From contig JAQWOM010000004.1 of NCBI GenBank assembly GCA_029245865.1, positions 1 through 64,000 on the forward strand: DNA of 64,000 bases, written 5' to 3'. Made by a program: the position numbers and the translations under genes. How positions within the stretch are numbered: the stretch's first letter is position 1; every line of letters starts with the position of its first letter. Positions 25,357 to 34,564 of the stretch are shown here, one piece after another. Source of the stretch: Planctomycetota bacterium (GTDB lineage Bacteria > Planctomycetota > B15-G4). The notes beneath the pieces are model-generated. The model was not told where the DNA came from and made no database searches. It was given only the letters and a program-made list of their open reading frames with translations.

Positions 25357-26689
25357 GCCGAAGCGCCTCGACAGGATCCATACGCGCCGCTCGGAAAGCA
25401 GGCATCATGCAGATGAGCACTGCCCCCACCACGGTGACACCCGCGATCGCAATGTTCAGCGTGTGATCCAGAGCGACGGGAATCTCGGAGAACGCGTAAA
25501 TCTCTTTTTTGAAGATCTCGATGCCCAAGAGATTCTCCAGCGCGTCCTTCACCTTGTTGATATTGGCCGCCAGCGCGACGCCCGAAACCAGCCCGAAGAG
25601 TCCGCCAAGCGTGGCGATGTAAATGCCACACACGGCGAAGACAGCGCCGACACCACCTGCCGGAGCCCCCATGGCAGACAGGATGCCGATGTCGCGCACC
25701 TTCTGCTGCACCATCATGGTCAGAACAGAAAACGTGATCGTGCACACCAGCAACAGGAAGAAGAGAAAGATCACCAGAAGGATGTTGCGTTCGTTCTCGA
25801 CGGCGCCCAGCCAGACGCGGTGCCGATCCTCCCAGGTTTCCACCTGTCCGGCCAGGCCGATCGAGCGCAACTTGGCATCGAGTTCATCACGGACAACCGA
25901 AAGGTCGGCCGCGGGACTCACAGCGACATAGAGTTCGGAGACTTCATGCTGTGTTCCCGACCAACTTCTGAAATCCTCGGTCGACATGTAGACGTTGGCC
26001 TGGTCGTGACTGTAGTGCCCTGTGTTGTAGGCACCCGTCACGAGAAATGTCTGACTTGCAGGCCGAACGGGTGCGCCATCGAGTTGAAGGGCACTGTCCG
26101 GCACCGTCACGATCGTGAGTGCATCTCCTCTTTGAAGCAGGAGCCCTCTCATCATTTCTTCGCTGATAAGCACGGTCGGCGACTGGGTGTAAAGAAACTC
26201 CCGCTCACGAATGTCTTCGACGGGTAAGTCGAACGGATCAGAGGGATCTGCCACCCGGAACTCAGGATTCTCGACTCGGTCGAGATACTCGGCAAAGTCG
26301 GTGGATTTGATCTCGGATTTGGCGTCGACGCCCAGCACAAGGACCTGATGCTGGGATGCGGAAAGCGAGTTCCCGTGAAAGACAGGGGGACGACCGTGCA
26401 CTTTGAAGATCCCGGGCCGCACCAGTCGCGCGCAGGCACTGGCAACATCCGGATGCTCTGCCACTGCGCCCTCGAGCACATCGCGCGAGTAGGCGTAACG
26501 GGCCTGATGCGGAAACACGACAATGTCAGCCGTCGTTCCCCTGAGGAAGGATCGCGTTTCTTCCAGAAAGCCGTTCATGATGCTCAGAACGACAATCAGC
26601 GCCATGACCGCGAGACCGATCGCCACCATGGCCAGGTAACTCACCGGCCGCGCGAAGGTGTAGCGGCTGGCTAGATGGAGGCGATACAC
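25349..26689 (-). CDS. LolC/E-type lipoprotein-releasing permease
   Basis: 446 residues, starting at GTG 26689 with GAGG 8 nt upstream. The layout is one N-terminal membrane segment (about residues 20-42), a large periplasmic domain of about 270 residues, and three C-terminal segments (about 310-435), as in LolC, LolE and MacB-like FtsX permeases. A typical motif around the third segment is GAMGAPAGGVGAVFAVCGI (similar to the KALGA region). Only one permease gene is present, so the complex may be a homodimer with LolD. The gene follows lysS by 81 nt. Confidence 0.9.
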   Translation of the reverse strand: MYRLHLASRYTFARPVSYLAMVAIGLAVMALIVVLSIMNGFLEETRSFLRGTTADIVVFPHQARYAYSRDVLEGAVAEHPDVASACARLVRPGIFKVHGRPPVFHGNSLSASQHQVLVLGVDAKSEIKSTDFAEYLDRVENPEFRVADPSDPFDLPVEDIREREFLYTQSPTVLISEEMMRGLLLQRGDALTIVTVPDSALQLDGAPVRPASQTFLVTGAYNTGHYSHDQANVYMSTEDFRSWSGTQHEVSELYVAVSPAADLSVVRDELDAKLRSIGLAGQVETWEDRHRVWLGAVENERNILLVIFLFFLLLVCTITFSVLTMMVQQKVRDIGILSAMGAPAGGVGAVFAVCGIYIATLGGLFGLVSGVALAANINKVKDALENLLGIEIFKKEIYAFSEIPVALDHTLNIAIAGVTVVGAVLICMMPAFRAARMDPVEALRHE

Positions 26690-26770
26690 GTCAATCCTCG
26701 ACCGTCGGGAAACTGAAGGCTCTCGCTCACCATGAAAGAGGAAGTCGTTACGCAGCTCACGGCGATCTGA

Positions 26771-28360
26771 CTAGCCCTCACTCTTCAGGTGTGCATCTTT
26801 TCTTGGCTCGGCCGAGGGCGACTCTTCGTCGCCAGCCTCTTCGCCGTCACGGGCGCGAGCACGCAAGAGTGGAAAGAGGATCACATCTCGGATCGAATCC
26901 GCGCCTGTGAGCAACATGACCAAACGGTCGATGCCGATACCGATGCCAGCCGCAGGAGGCATGCCATAACGCAGGGCTTCAATGTAGTCCTCATCGACCT
27001 CGGCCGGCAGCTCTGGGTCTCGCTCGGCGACCTGCGCCTCAAAACGCTCGCGCTGATCCTCCGGGTCATTCAACTCTGAAAAGGCGTTCGCCAGTTCCAT
27101 ACCGTCAACAATGAGCTCGAAGCGCTCCGCCACACGAGGATCCTCGGCGGATGCTTTCGACAAGGGGCTCAGCGCGATCGGGAGGTGCGTCACAAAGGTG
27201 GGGTTCACCAGTTGAGGCTCGACGCACGTCCCAAAGAGATCATCGACGATTTTGTACACCCCTCGCCCGCCAGTCGCGACGCCATGCTTTTCAGCGGCTT
27301 GCAGCACAGAGGACTCATCGAAGACATCTGCTCCGGCGTACTCCTGAATCAGTTCTGCGTACGTGCGTCGTGCAAAGGGGCGGGAATAGTCGATCACACG
27401 GTCTCCACGCACCACCAGGTGTGACTCGAGGAGTTCGGGAGCCGGCGTCTCGTCTTCAGCGGTGGCCTCGACGGCACGCTGATGACATCCATGAGCCACG
27501 GCCAAGTCGGCCACGAGCGTCTCGCAAGCTTCAATCCAGTCGTCCATGCGCGCATAGGCCCAGTAGGCCTCGAGCATGGAGAACTCCGGGTTGTGCCGGG
27601 GCGAAAGCCCCTCGTTCCGGAAGTTCCGTCCGATCTCGAACACTCGCTCGTAGCCCCCCACCAGCAAGCGCTTGAGGTACAGCTCCGGAGCGATCCGAAG
27701 ACTCAGGTCCATATGCAGCGTGTTGTGGTGGGTCCGGAACGGCTTGGCAGCGGCTCCTCCTGCGATCCCGTGGAGCATCGGCGTTTCGACCTCCATGAAA
27801 CCGCGCTCCTCCATGAAATGGCGAGCGTCGCGAACGATGGCCGAACGGGCCCTGAAGCGCTCGAAACTCTCCGGATTGGCAATGAGGTCCGCATAGCGCT
27901 TCCTCAGACGCGTCTCGACGTCTGCCAGGCCATACCATTCGCTCGGAGGAGCCAGGGTGCTCTTGGAGAGCAGTTCAAGGGACTCCGTAAAGACGGTCGC
28001 CTCCCCCATGCGAGTCCGCGCCAACTCTCCGCGGCAGGCCACGAAATCACCCAGATCGAGGGTTTCCTTGAGCAAGACGAAGGCAGCCTCACCCAGGGTC
28101 TTCTTGCGGACGAAAGCCTGCAGACGGCCACTGTCGTCCTTGATATCGAGGAAGAGACTGTTGCCGTGGTCCCGAACAGAGGCCACTCGCCCGGCGATGG
28201 TGGCCACAGCCCGGTCCCCCTCAGGCGCACCCGGATCCGCTCGAGCCAAGAGATCCTGGATCAGCTCACGTCCGGGTAGCGACATGCCTGCGGGGTAGGT
28301 GGGGACACCAGACGCCTGGAGTTTGCCCAGTTTGTCGTGGCGATCAGTAGGAACGGTCAT
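26771..28360 (-). CDS. lysS: Lysyl-tRNA synthetase (class II)
   Basis: 529 residues from ATG 28360. It attaches lysine to tRNA-Lys. The N-terminal OB-fold anticodon-binding domain is followed by class II motif 2 around FEIGRNFRNEGLSPRHNPEF and motif 3 in GIGIGIDRLVMLLTG near the C-terminus. The acidic C-terminal tail, about 35 residues, is longer than usual. No Shine-Dalgarno precedes the ATG, but TAGACT lies 7 nt before it. The open frame runs 345 codons further upstream antisense to tig; that part has no relation to LysRS and is not coding. It begins the run lysS-lolC-lolD-lipoprotein. Confidence 0.98.
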   Translation of the reverse strand: MTVPTDRHDKLGKLQASGVPTYPAGMSLPGRELIQDLLARADPGAPEGDRAVATIAGRVASVRDHGNSLFLDIKDDSGRLQAFVRKKTLGEAAFVLLKETLDLGDFVACRGELARTRMGEATVFTESLELLSKSTLAPPSEWYGLADVETRLRKRYADLIANPESFERFRARSAIVRDARHFMEERGFMEVETPMLHGIAGGAAAKPFRTHHNTLHMDLSLRIAPELYLKRLLVGGYERVFEIGRNFRNEGLSPRHNPEFSMLEAYWAYARMDDWIEACETLVADLAVAHGCHQRAVEATAEDETPAPELLESHLVVRGDRVIDYSRPFARRTYAELIQEYAGADVFDESSVLQAAEKHGVATGGRGVYKIVDDLFGTCVEPQLVNPTFVTHLPIALSPLSKASAEDPRVAERFELIVDGMELANAFSELNDPEDQRERFEAQVAERDPELPAEVDEDYIEALRYGMPPAAGIGIGIDRLVMLLTGADSIRDVILFPLLRARARDGEEAGDEESPSAEPRKDAHLKSEG

Positions 28361-28367
28361 TCGGGCG

Positions 28368-28373
28368 AGTCTA
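28368..28373 (-). promoter_or_regulatory. TANNNT -10-like element before lysS
   Basis: TAGACT on the minus strand, 7 nt before the ATG of lysS, with no Shine-Dalgarno and no clear -35. It supports a leaderless transcript. Confidence 0.4.
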
Positions 28374-28531
28374 GCAGTCAGCGGTCCACGCTCTCCAGTG
28401 GCCAAGGCACACCGGATCCGAACACGGCAGCCAGCACGCCTGTGACAGCCGAAGCCCACCGCGGCCCTTGAACAGACCCTTGGACAGTTGGGACGATGGT
28501 CGGTCTCCACCCCCCTCCCCGGAACTCGCCC

Positions 28532-29851
28532 ATGTCGTGCACCGTCACTGTCGACGGCCCCTGTCGACGCACCCTGACCTTTGAAGTCGAACGCAACCGC
28601 CTCGAACAGGCGGTCGAGAAGAACATCGAGGACTATGCTCGCAGCGTCGACCTCAAGGGCTTCCGCAAGGGCAAGGCCCCCATCGCCCTCGTCCGCAAGA
28701 GCCATGGGGCGCAAATCGAGGAAGACGTACGCCGCAACATCATGAGCGAAGAATTCTCGTCGGCCGTGAAGGAGCACTCGCTCCATCCCGTAGGCGAGCC
28801 CGAGATGAACCTCGAAAAACTCGATGCGGAGGGCCCCGGCCCCTTCACTTTTGAGTTCGCTGTCGAGGTGGTTCCTGACTTCGAAGTTGATGTTCCGACG
28901 GAGATTCCCGTCACGGTCACGCTGGCCGAGGTTCAGGACGAGATGGTCGACGGCGAAGTCTTTCGATTCCGCGAGCAATCCGCGTCGCTCGAAGATGCAT
29001 CCGAAGGCGCTGCCATCGCACAAGATGACATTCTCGAGGGCACGGTCGTCTACACCATCGACGGCGAAGCGCTCGAGCCCCGAACGGATCGAGCCGTGTT
29101 CACCAAACACAACCTGGTCGACAGCATCAAAATCGAAGACTCGGCAAAAGAGTTCCTCGGGAAGAGCAAGGGTGACACGGTGGAGTTTGAGGTCACGCTC
29201 CCCGACCATTTCGCTCCGGCGGAGTATGCGGGCAAGCAAGCGACACTCGCCTTCACCATCGACCGGCACCGGCTCGTCATCCTGCCTGAGCTCAACGAAG
29301 AGTTCCTTGCTCAGCTGGGCGTCTCCACCGAGGACGAGATGCGAGACCGCATCCGGCAGGAGCTCGAGGTTCAGCGATCCCGAGCTCGCGAACAGCAAGT
29401 CGACGCTGAGATTGAGTCGATGCTTGTCGAGCGCCTCGATTTTGAGCTACCCGACCGGCTGCTCACCAAGGCCATCGAGCATCGAGTTCATGAGTTCGCG
29501 CACCGGCTCATCAAAGAACGCGGCCTGGAGTCAGAAGACGGCCATCACCAGGCAGAAGAGCGCCGGGAAGAGATTGCCGCGGCCACCGCTCGCGGCCTCA
29601 GAGTGGCCTTCTTGCTCTCCCGAATCGCCGAGGATCACGAGCTGAAGCCCACGGCGGAACAGACCGTTGAGCAAATCAAAGGCATGGCAGCTCAGCAGCA
29701 AAAAGACCCCGATCAACTGCTCGAAGAAGCTCGCCAGGAAGGCTGGATTTCGGACGTCTTCGAGCAACTCATGCATCAAAACGCCCGCACTTGGCTCCGC
29801 CAGCGAGCCAAGGTCACTGAAACCGCGCCTCCGCCACCGTCGGAGGACTAG
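28532..29851 (+). CDS. tig: Trigger factor, ribosome-associated chaperone
   Basis: 439 residues from ATG 28532; ATG 28496 gives a 12-residue extension not expected in the family. The N-terminal ribosome-docking domain has the signature LKGFRKGKAP (about residues 43-52), where family members carry GFRxGKxP and bind ribosomal protein uL23. The middle FKBP-like prolyl isomerase domain spans about 160-245 (LEGTVVYTIDGE... FEVTLPDHFAPAEYAGK). The C-terminal helical arms run from about 260 to the end. It is the first gene of tig-clpP-clpX, a common order. A long hairpin lies between tig and clpP. Confidence 0.97.
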   Translation: MSCTVTVDGPCRRTLTFEVERNRLEQAVEKNIEDYARSVDLKGFRKGKAPIALVRKSHGAQIEEDVRRNIMSEEFSSAVKEHSLHPVGEPEMNLEKLDAEGPGPFTFEFAVEVVPDFEVDVPTEIPVTVTLAEVQDEMVDGEVFRFREQSASLEDASEGAAIAQDDILEGTVVYTIDGEALEPRTDRAVFTKHNLVDSIKIEDSAKEFLGKSKGDTVEFEVTLPDHFAPAEYAGKQATLAFTIDRHRLVILPELNEEFLAQLGVSTEDEMRDRIRQELEVQRSRAREQQVDAEIESMLVERLDFELPDRLLTKAIEHRVHEFAHRLIKERGLESEDGHHQAEERREEIAAATARGLRVAFLLSRIAEDHELKPTAEQTVEQIKGMAAQQQKDPDQLLEEARQEGWISDVFEQLMHQNARTWLRQRAKVTETAPPPPSED

Positions 29852-29861
29852 ACTTTCGTCA

Positions 29862-29897
29862 GGTAGCCTAGCCTGGGGACTCAGGCCAGGACCTACC
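29862..29897 (+). other. Hairpin between tig and clpP
   Basis: Nested arms GGTAG/CTACC and CCTGG/CCAGG with unpaired bases between, starting just after tig. No T-run follows, so it may be an attenuator or RNA-processing site between tig and clpP rather than a terminator. Confidence 0.3.
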
Positions 29898-29923
29898 GGC
29901 CCTTTGGGAGGGACAACACACTC

Positions 29924-30577
29924 ATGCCTACAAGCGATCACGACGCCGACGCATCCGACAGCATGTCACCGCGCGCCTTCTATCAGATCCCCTACGTCAT
30001 CGAGAAGACGGGGCGTGGCGAGCGCGCCTACGACATCTACAGCCGACTGCTTGAAGACAGGATCATCTTCATCGGAACGGCCATCGACGACTACGTCGCG
30101 AATGCGGTCGTCGCACAACTCCTGTTCCTCGAGAAAGAGAACCGGAGCCAGGACGTCAACATGTACGTCAATTCGCCAGGTGGCAGCGTGACCGCCGGGC
30201 TCGCGATCTACGACGCCATGCAACATGTCGGCTGCGACGTCTCGACATTCTGCATTGGCCAAGCCGCAAGCATGGGCGCAATCCTGCTCATGGCTGGGGC
30301 CAAGGGCAAACGCCACATTCTTCCTCACTCGCGCGTCATGATTCACCAGCCCTGGGGCGGCGCGGGCGGCACGGCAGCCGACATTCGCATCCAGGCGGAC
30401 GAGATCTTGAAACTCAAAGGCGACCTCAATCAGATCATCGTCCATCACTCCGGACAGAGCATGAAGAAGGTCGAGAAGGACACCGACCGCGACACCTATC
30501 TTTCGGCTGAAGAATCTGTCGAATACGGAATCGTGGACGAGATCATCAATCCCCTGGAGGCGGCAACCGCCGGCTGA
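29924..30577 (+). CDS. clpP: ATP-dependent Clp protease proteolytic subunit
   Basis: 217 residues. The catalytic triad is Ser116 ([14 protein letters not shown]), His141 (SRVMIHQP) and Asp190 ([12 protein letters not shown]), all in standard context. Length and order are normal. It forms a double heptameric barrel that degrades unfolded proteins fed by ClpX or ClpA. A ribosome site GGGAGG lies about 13 nt upstream of ATG 29924. The next gene is clpX after a 38-nt gap. The protein starts with an acidic, Ser-rich stretch of about 15 residues that could be a processed propeptide. Confidence 0.98.
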   Translation: MPTSDHDADASDSMSPRAFYQIPYVIEKTGRGERAYDIYSRLLEDRIIFIGTAIDDYVANAVVAQLLFLEKENRSQDVNMYVNSPGGSVTAGLAIYDAMQHVGCDVSTFCIGQAASMGAILLMAGAKGKRHILPHSRVMIHQPWGGAGGTAADIRIQADEILKLKGDLNQIIVHHSGQSMKKVEKDTDRDTYLSAEESVEYGIVDEIINPLEAATAG

Positions 30578-30615
30578 CCCACAAGGTCACCCGGACCCGG
30601 CGCCCAATTGTTCCC

Positions 30616-31944
30616 ATGAAGGCCAGCGACAACCGTAATGACGAGGAACGCTGCACGTTTTGCTCGAAGAGCAGGCGACAGGTCAACAACCTCATTGCGG
30701 GGCCTCCCAAGGTCTACATCTGCAACGAATGCATCGAGCTGTGCAACACCATTCTTGTCGAACACAGCGCCTCCGGTGAAACCTCGAGCACGGGCAACAC
30801 ACAGAGTGGAGGCGGACTAGACCTCAACCTGGATCGCTTGCCCAGCCCCTCCGGCATCGTGGCCAAGCTGGATGAGTACGTCATCGCCCAAGAGCACGCG
30901 AAGAAGGTGCTGGCTGTTGCGGTGTACACCCACTACAGGCGGATGCTCTCTCGGCAGATGCCCGCCTCACAAGGTGCACAGGATGACGGAGAGGGAGTCG
31001 AGATCGAGAAGAGCAACATCTTGCTGGTGGGCCCGACTGGCTCGGGCAAGACCCTCCTCGCGCGGACACTCGCACGCATTCTCGACGTGCCCTTCGCCAT
31101 CGCGGATGCCACCACGCTCACCGAGGCGGGTTACGTCGGAGAAGACGTTGAGAACATTGTTCTCAAGGTCGTCCAGGCTGCGGACTACAACATCCAGCGC
31201 GCGCAGCAGGGCATCATCTTCATTGATGAGATCGACAAGGTCTCACGAACAACCAGCAACGTTTCCATCACACGCGATGTGTCAGGCGAGGGGGTCCAGC
31301 AGGCGCTCTTGAAGCTTCTCGAGGGAACGGTGGCAAACGTGCCTCCTCAGGGCGGCCGGAAACACCCCGAACAGCAATACTTGCAGGTCGACACGCGTGA
31401 CATCCTGTTCATCGTGGGTGGCACGTTCGCAGGAATCGAAGATCTGGTCGCCAAGCGAGTGGGCGGCAGCAGCATTGGATTCCGTGATGCGCCAACCAGC
31501 CGCAACCCCGTCCAGACAAGCAACGACCTGATTTCCCAGGTTTGCTCGGAAGATCTGGTCGAGTACGGGCTGATCCCTGAGTTTGTCGGCCGAATCCCTA
31601 TTGTGGCACCCCTTGCGGCTCTCAATACGGAAGAGCTGGTGCGGACGATCACGGAACCTCGCAACGCACTCGTCCGTCAGTACCAGTCTCTCTTCGCGCT
31701 GGACGACTGCGATCTGGAGTTCACTCCCGAAGCACTGCGTAGCATTGCCATACAGGCGTTGAAGCTGAAAACCGGCGTGCGTGCCGCGCGCTCCATCATC
31801 GAGGCGCAACTGCTCGACGTGGCGTACCACCTCCCCGACCGGGGGCCAGAGATGCGCTACACCGTGACTCCCGGCTTCATGCGCGGTGAGGAGCCCATCA
31901 CCATGGGCCCGCGCAATCCGGACGTCCGGCGCGAATCCGCCTGA
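30616..31944 (+). CDS. clpX: ATP-dependent Clp protease ATP-binding subunit
   Basis: 442 residues. The N-terminal zinc finger has Cys13, Cys16, Cys36 and Cys39 (CTFC ... CNEC). The Walker A is GPTGSGKT (139-146), the Walker B is IIFIDEIDK, and the sensor 2 region is near [10 protein letters not shown]. The ClpP-docking IGF-type loop appears as IGFRDA (about residues 295-300), in line with a normal ClpX. ClpX unfolds tagged proteins and feeds them to ClpP. A Gly/Ser-rich linker of about 25 residues separates the zinc finger from the AAA+ domain. The next gene, rlmN, starts 9 nt after its stop, so they share a transcript. Confidence 0.98.
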   Translation: MKASDNRNDEERCTFCSKSRRQVNNLIAGPPKVYICNECIELCNTILVEHSASGETSSTGNTQSGGGLDLNLDRLPSPSGIVAKLDEYVIAQEHAKKVLAVAVYTHYRRMLSRQMPASQGAQDDGEGVEIEKSNILLVGPTGSGKTLLARTLARILDVPFAIADATTLTEAGYVGEDVENIVLKVVQAADYNIQRAQQGIIFIDEIDKVSRTTSNVSITRDVSGEGVQQALLKLLEGTVANVPPQGGRKHPEQQYLQVDTRDILFIVGGTFAGIEDLVAKRVGGSSIGFRDAPTSRNPVQTSNDLISQVCSEDLVEYGLIPEFVGRIPIVAPLAALNTEELVRTITEPRNALVRQYQSLFALDDCDLEFTPEALRSIAIQALKLKTGVRAARSIIEAQLLDVAYHLPDRGPEMRYTVTPGFMRGEEPITMGPRNPDVRRESA

Positions 31945-31953
31945 TCGACCCTG

Positions 31954-33003
31954 GTGGGCTCTTCTCTCCCCCCAGCACTCACCGACTTGGCCTTGGAAGA
32001 CTACAAGGCTCTCGCAGAGCTTCCTCACGCGAAGCGCTTCTCACCCAAACAGATCCGGAGTTGGGTCCTCGAACGCGGAGCCCGCGATTTCGAAGCCATG
32101 ACCGACCTCTCGAAATCGCTTCGAGAGCAGCTTGCTCAAGGCTGGCGGGTAAGGCGTGGCTCTCTCGAGCGGGTCCATCCCAGCCGCGATGGCACGACGG
32201 GCATCCTCACCCGACTTGAAGACGGGCAACTCATTGAATCTGTAAGCATTCCCGAAGGTGACCGGCGAACGCTGTGCCTTTCCAGCCAGGTGGGGTGTGC
32301 CGTCGCCTGCCGGTTTTGCGCCAGTGGACTCGACGGGGTCATCCGCAACCTCACGTCGGGAGAGATCCTCGAGCAGATCTTGCTCGCACGTGAACTCGCC
32401 CCCGAATCCCCATTGACCAACTACGTGTTCATGGGGTCCGGTGAACCGACTCATAACATGCGCGAAGTTCGCAAGGCCATCGGCGTCATGAACCACCCCG
32501 AGGGGCTGGCCATCGGAGCACGGCGCATCACCGTCTCGACCATTGGACATCCCGAGGCCTTAGCGGCTCTCTCAGAGGACGACATACCGTTCAACATAGC
32601 TCTCTCGCTCCACGCTCCTAATGATGCAGCGCGTGAAGCGCTCATGCCGGGACTCGGGCGCTCGCAACTACGTGAAACATTAAAATCCGCGCAGGCCCGT
32701 TTCGAAAAAACAGGACGACGCATCACAGCAGAGGTCGTCGTCTTGGCGGGAATCAATGACACCGTCGAGGTCGCCCAAGAATTTGCGGAGTTGCTCGGTG
32801 GCCTGAACGTGGTTGTCAATCTCATCCCGTGGAATGCCGTCCAGGACATCGACCTGTCCTCCCCCGCGCCAGAGCGAGTCGAAGCCATGGCGAACACACT
32901 TCGCACACGTGGTCTGGCCGCCACCATTCGGCGGCCAAGGGGCAGAGATGTTGGCGTCGCCTGTGGGCAACTACGCCGACACGCTCAACGAAACGAGCCC
33001 TGA
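31954..33003 (+). CDS. rlmN: RlmN-type radical SAM methyltransferase (23S rRNA A2503 / tRNA A37)
   Basis: 349 residues starting at GTG 31954. The radical SAM cluster cysteines are C115, C119 and C122 (CAVACRFC). C108 lies seven residues before the cluster, and C337 (GVACGQL) near the end, the two cysteines expected to take part in methyl transfer in RlmN. The usual MGMGEP motif is MGSGEP here. The enzyme makes 2-methyladenosine at position 2503 of 23S rRNA and often at A37 of tRNAs. Cfr (C8 methylation) is a sister family with the same cysteines; the housekeeping context with clpX and the single copy favour RlmN. It ends 66 nt from the convergent anti-sigma gene. Confidence 0.9.
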   Translation: MGSSLPPALTDLALEDYKALAELPHAKRFSPKQIRSWVLERGARDFEAMTDLSKSLREQLAQGWRVRRGSLERVHPSRDGTTGILTRLEDGQLIESVSIPEGDRRTLCLSSQVGCAVACRFCASGLDGVIRNLTSGEILEQILLARELAPESPLTNYVFMGSGEPTHNMREVRKAIGVMNHPEGLAIGARRITVSTIGHPEALAALSEDDIPFNIALSLHAPNDAAREALMPGLGRSQLRETLKSAQARFEKTGRRITAEVVVLAGINDTVEVAQEFAELLGGLNVVVNLIPWNAVQDIDLSSPAPERVEAMANTLRTRGLAATIRRPRGRDVGVACGQLRRHAQRNEP

Positions 33004-33069
33004 ACCGACGGCACCTTTGCCGCGCGCGCACAACCTCACCTCTTCGTTCAAAGAGGCGCGCATAAAGGC

Positions 33070-33753
33070 TCAGCGAAGAGGTTCAACCGGCAAGGCCGAG
33101 AGTTCTGCACTCTCCTCGAGTTCGCCACCCTGACGGCATTGGATGAAGAGAGCCGCGCCCGCAACGGAAGCCTGATGAATCAGCGACAGCTCCTCCTGGC
33201 TGAGTGGGCGCAAGCCCTGCATTCCCGGCGGCATCCCCATGGTCATCGGCGAACCATTCAGCGCCGAGCGAAAACCGGTGGTCGGGAGCGCTCCTCGCCA
33301 GCGGGACTGTGGAGACTGGCTCACCGTATTGGACGGAGGCAGTGAACTGACACTCGCTGGCCGTTCAAGCGCCTGCAGTGCTCCGTCACTCATGTATCGC
33401 CACCCGGCCAAACACACGATCAGCAGAGATGCCGCAGCAGCCAACTGGGGAAGGCTTGGCCAACGCTTGATGAGCGTGCCCGGGACCACAGCAGCCGGTC
33501 CAGGCTCTCCCACCGCGATACGAGCCATGACCTCTTCGGCGAAGCCCTCGAGGGCGCCGTCTGGGAGTCGCTCCTCGGCGAGCACGCCGAGCCGGCTACG
33601 CATGGAAGCGTACTCACGAAACTCGCGGAAACACGGGAGACAGTCCTTCAGGTGAGCATCCACAGCGTCCACATGTCGAGGGTCAAGATCACCTCCGGCA
33701 TGGAGCGGCAGCATGTGGCGCACCGTTCTACAGGGATATTTTTTTCTAGTCAC
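33070..33753 (-). CDS. Zinc-finger anti-sigma factor, membrane-anchored
   Basis: 227 residues from GTG 33753. A ZAS-type motif is seen: a Cys near the N-terminus (YPCRTVRHMLPLHAGG) and HLKDCLPC (His-x3-Cys-x2-Cys), the zinc site that binds and holds ECF sigma factors. One membrane segment follows (QLAAAASLLIVCLAGW, about residues 110-127), then a Ser/Pro- and Met/Gly-rich extracytoplasmic part of about 100 residues. The frame is open further upstream, but that part overlaps the sigma gene and is not needed. It starts 7 nt after the sigma factor stop, so it is expected to bind and inhibit that sigma factor. The sensed signal is unknown. Confidence 0.88.
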   Translation of the reverse strand: MTRKKYPCRTVRHMLPLHAGGDLDPRHVDAVDAHLKDCLPCFREFREYASMRSRLGVLAEERLPDGALEGFAEEVMARIAVGEPGPAAVVPGTLIKRWPSLPQLAAAASLLIVCLAGWRYMSDGALQALERPASVSSLPPSNTVSQSPQSRWRGALPTTGFRSALNGSPMTMGMPPGMQGLRPLSQEELSLIHQASVAGAALFIQCRQGGELEESAELSALPVEPLR

Positions 33754-33760
33754 GATGAGA

Positions 33761-34399
33761 TCATTCCGGGGTGCTGTGTTCCAAGTTGATGAGTTGATCT
33801 GCAGCCATCTCAACGTTCGTTCCGTTGCCTGGCTTGCTGAGTTCGAGCCGTGTCCACGCATCTTTGAACAGCTTGCGCGCCACGTGAAGGCGCCACCGCA
33901 CGGTGGCATGAGTGATACTCGTGATGTCCGAGATCTGCTTGGAAGAAAGTCCTTCAAGATCTCGAAGGGCGAGAACGGTGCGATACTTCTCGTCCAGCGT
34001 CGAGAGCACCCCTCTCACCTTGAGGGCGATGTCCCGTGAGCCTTGATCGGCATCGGGTGCCTGCCCCGAGCTCTCGTCCGCGATGGCTTCGCGGAAGATG
34101 TCGATGTCGACTCCCTTGTGCCGCTTGTTACGTCGCAGGTGATCGATGGCGAGGTTCACGGAGATCCGATAAAGCCAGGTCGTGAAGGCCATCCGGAAAT
34201 CAAAACGATCCAGGGCACGCCAGACGCGGACGAAAGCTTCCTGGGCCACATCGCGTGCACCCTCAGCATCGCCCAGAACCCGATAGGCGGCCCAGTAGGC
34301 ACGCTCCTCATGACGCTTCACAAGAGCCGCAAAAGCCTCCTGAGAGCCGTCCAGGGCCCCTCTGATGAGCTCGTGATCGTCGCGTACTTGAGTCGTCAT
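33761..34399 (-). CDS. ECF-family RNA polymerase sigma factor
   Basis: 212 residues from ATG 34399. Region 2 spans about 15-90, with GDAEGARDVAQEAFVRVWRAL and FTTWLYRISVNLAIDHLRR, which contact the -10 element. Region 4 (about 130-195) has the helix-turn-helix LSTLDEKYRTVLALRDLEGL through LHVARKLFKDA, which contacts the -35. There is no region 1 or 3, as in ECF sigma factors. The cognate anti-sigma gene is directly downstream. Upstream (34400-34564) lie a direct repeat, a palindrome and a TAGAAT at 34519-34514, so regulated transcription is likely, possibly by the sigma factor itself. The regulon is unknown. Confidence 0.95.
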   Translation of the reverse strand: MTTQVRDDHELIRGALDGSQEAFAALVKRHEERAYWAAYRVLGDAEGARDVAQEAFVRVWRALDRFDFRMAFTTWLYRISVNLAIDHLRRNKRHKGVDIDIFREAIADESSGQAPDADQGSRDIALKVRGVLSTLDEKYRTVLALRDLEGLSSKQISDITSITHATVRWRLHVARKLFKDAWTRLELSKPGNGTNVEMAADQLINLEHSTPE

Positions 34400-34455
34400 A
34401 CCGGTCGCAAGTGAGGGTCGGATCCTGGAAGGGGATCGGTCTTCGACATGTCATA

Positions 34456-34495
34456 CGAGGGACAGTCCCTCGGTGATGGGTCAGGGATGGGTCAG
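34456..34495 (-). promoter_or_regulatory. Palindrome and direct repeat upstream of the ECF sigma gene
   Basis: A 17-bp palindrome CGAGGGAC-A-GTCCCTCG (34456-34472), then two direct copies of CTGACCCATC on the minus strand (34475-34484 and 34486-34495) spaced by 11 bp, one helical turn. They lie 57-97 nt before the sigma start. They may be operator sites or an RNA hairpin. No binding protein is known. Confidence 0.45.
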
Positions 34496-34564
34496 AACCA
34501 GCCCAACCCCCTCATTCTAGCTCGCAGACGGCATTCGGACGGCCTGAGCTCCCAGGACACCGGC

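Noticed and set aside
28361-29398. 345-codon extension of the lysS frame antisense to trigger factor
   Set aside because: It has no relation to LysRS and is the exact antisense of tig; LysRS begins normally at ATG 28360.
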